A stretch of 8,948 bases of DNA from Holosporales bacterium. GTDB taxonomy: Bacteria; Pseudomonadota; Alphaproteobacteria; RUG11792. Positions within the stretch are counted from its first letter, which is position 1. Every line of letters starts with the position of its first letter. The notes beneath the pieces were generated by a model, which worked only from the letters and a program-made list of their open reading frames with translations, was not told the origin of the DNA and searched no databases. Of the stretch, positions 7,520 to 8,948 are shown piece after piece. The position numbers were made by a program, and so were the translations under genes. The stretch spans positions 1-8,948 of the forward strand of contig JAIRKP010000076.1 in assembly GCA_031260085.1 (NCBI GenBank). Reading direction: 5' to 3'.

Positions 7520-8876
7520 ATCCCTTTTAATATGCCTATTAAGTATGTCTTTAGTGTTGTCAGCTGATGCTAGTGAGCAGACAACGAAAGATGTCGCCGA
7601 TGATCAGCTAAATATTCAAGAAGTGGTTATAGAAAATGGGCTAAGAGTCATAGTAGTAAACATGAAATCAAACGGCTCGGTAACATTTGGGGTGGGTTAT
7701 TTAGTTGGCGCTGGAGATGATCCTCGAGATGTCGTCGGTATTTCTCATTTCCTAGAACATATGATGTTTGCGGGAACGAAAAATATTAGTGAAGATAAAT
7801 TAAAAGAAGTTATAGGAAAATACAACAAGGATACTAATGCGTTTACCAGCTATGATATAACTTTTTATCACCATAAGTGTAACAAAGTTTTCTTAGATAT
7901 CGATATGGCGATCGAAGCCGATAGAATGCAGAATTTAAAGTTAGACAAAAAGCTTATCGAAAGAGAAAAAAATGTCATAATCGAAGAAAGAAAGATGAGA
8001 GTTGAATCCCACCCTTTATCAAAATTTATGTATGAAGCTGCATTTAAAGCGATGTTTTTATATTCAACATATTCATATCCGGTCATAGGGTATTTAGATC
8101 AAATAAAAAATTGTAATAAACAAAAATTAGAAAATCACTACAAAACATTCTATTCCCCTCAAAATGCTTTTATCGTATTTGTTGGGGACATAACAATGGA
8201 CGAAGCGCTCAAGAAGGTTCGGAAATATTTTGGATCAATAAGTTCGAGCGCTCCAGTAAAAAGAGAAAGAGTCATAGATCCACAAAACATAGGATTAAAA
8301 TTTACGATTGACAATTCGTCTGATCAAATTACAATCAAAAACTTTAATATGATATTTAAAATAGATCGAGATTTAATAAAAACATTAAAGGATGAATCTG
8401 TAATAGAACTAATAGTGGGAATGTTATGTTCGGGCAGAAGCTCTATTTTGTATAAAACGTTGGTTGATCAAAAAGAACTAGCGTATACTCTAGATTCTCT
8501 TCTTGATATAAGAGCATATGATAAAGGACGAGTTAATATAGCAACCGTAATTAGAGAAGGGGTTAGTTATACTGTTATTGAAAAAGAAATCGAAGAAATA
8601 GTTTATAACTTTGCTGATAAATATTTGACAAAAGAACTTTTAGAAACTGAGAAATTAAAAGTACTAAATAAAATTGAATTAGCGCAAGATTCTCCAGATG
8701 ATATGCAAATGTTAATTCTTACAAATCTGTGTAATGGAAGAACCCTTGAAGAAATAAAAAATATTAAAAATATAGTGAAAAAAATTACATTTGAAGAAGT
8801 GAAAGCCAAAGCGAAAGAATTTCTGAATAAAGAAAATAAAATGCTACGGATTTATAGTAATCCGAAAGAGAAGTAG
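7503..8876 (+). CDS. Peptidase M16 family zinc metalloprotease, catalytic subunit, exported
   Basis: This is a 457-residue M16B zinc peptidase (insulinase/pitrilysin/processing-peptidase clan). The inverted zinc motif HFLEH gives H82, E85 and H86, and E162 in IIEERK, 76 residues after H86, fits the third zinc ligand. Residues 1-20 form a clear signal peptide (basic start MKNLIK, then a leucine-rich core), with likely cleavage in or near LSADAS (19-24), so the protein should work outside the cytoplasm. The C-terminal M16 domain (about 260-450) has the segment SILYKTLVDQKELAY (314-328). Tyrosine 328 is kept, but V321 stands where the conserved arginine belongs. The missing arginine is present in the upstream partner, so the pair probably makes one complete active site, degrading peptides or processing exported proteins. 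Start 7503 was chosen for its AGGAG and signal peptide. This is the last gene of the operon. The substrate is unknown. Confidence 0.93.
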   Translation: MKNLIKSLLICLLSMSLVLSADASEQTTKDVADDQLNIQEVVIENGLRVIVVNMKSNGSVTFGVGYLVGAGDDPRDVVGISHFLEHMMFAGTKNISEDKLKEVIGKYNKDTNAFTSYDITFYHHKCNKVFLDIDMAIEADRMQNLKLDKKLIEREKNVIIEERKMRVESHPLSKFMYEAAFKAMFLYSTYSYPVIGYLDQIKNCNKQKLENHYKTFYSPQNAFIVFVGDITMDEALKKVRKYFGSISSSAPVKRERVIDPQNIGLKFTIDNSSDQITIKNFNMIFKIDRDLIKTLKDESVIELIVGMLCSGRSSILYKTLVDQKELAYTLDSLLDIRAYDKGRVNIATVIREGVSYTVIEKEIEEIVYNFADKYLTKELLETEKLKVLNKIELAQDSPDDMQMLILTNLCNGRTLEEIKNIKNIVKKITFEEVKAKAKEFLNKENKMLRIYSNPKEK

Positions 8877-8948
8877 AAACCCCGCTTAAAAGAGATCCCA
8901 GCAATAAATCTTCTTTGTCGGCCCCCGTGGCGGGGGGGGGGCGGGCGC
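8877..8948. other. Window-end spacer with GC-rich hairpin and G-run
   Basis: After the TAG of the second M16 gene come about 45 bp of ordinary spacer. Then CCCCCG (8922-8927), loop TGG and CGGGGG (8931-8936) form a 6-bp hairpin. It runs straight into ten consecutive Gs (8932-8941) and GCGGGCGC. A real terminator would be followed by Ts. The abrupt change from AT-rich DNA to poly-G at the very end suggests a contig edge where sequencing failed in a hairpin, so the last 15 or so bases should be treated with caution. Confidence 0.45.

Overview
The window looks like part of a fairly AT-rich bacterial genome. Lon has the residue pattern I associate with Alphaproteobacteria, and the low GC of the right-hand genes would suit a host-associated lineage such as the Rickettsiales or Holosporales. 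That placement is an inference from general sequence character, not a search result.

Left part (1-2302, minus strand). The largest feature here is a 470-codon reading frame without a stop that starts at 1412 and runs off the left edge. It encodes a protein with a signal-peptide-like N-terminus that I cannot assign to any family. Immediately upstream, in the same orientation, lies a decayed and truncated relative of it (2302 to about 1678). Its translated pieces align with residues 1 to about 200 of the intact protein across three changes of frame and several stops. This part is visibly richer in GC than the right part. Together the two copies suggest a tandemly duplicated, probably secreted, lineage-specific protein, with one copy kept and one dying.

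Middle (2303-2982). This is about 680 bp of AT-rich spacer with no convincing gene. It holds a perfect 17-bp palindrome and two plausible promoters pointing toward lon.

Right part (2983-8876, plus strand). Four genes form a tight operon: lon, a tatD-family metal-dependent hydrolase, and two peptidase M16 proteins. The first two junctions are 4-bp ATGA overlaps and the third is a 17-bp overlap; all three downstream genes have good Shine-Dalgarno sequences. The two M16 proteins divide the active site. The second carries the zinc motif HFLEH but lacks the conserved C-terminal arginine. The first lacks the zinc motif but has the Arg/Tyr pair. They most likely form one heteromeric protease outside the cytoplasm, the first anchored in the inner membrane and the second exported. 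The operon therefore pairs cytoplasmic protein quality control (Lon) with an envelope or periplasmic protease.

The last 70 bp end in a GC-rich hairpin and a run of ten Gs, which may be an assembly-edge artefact.
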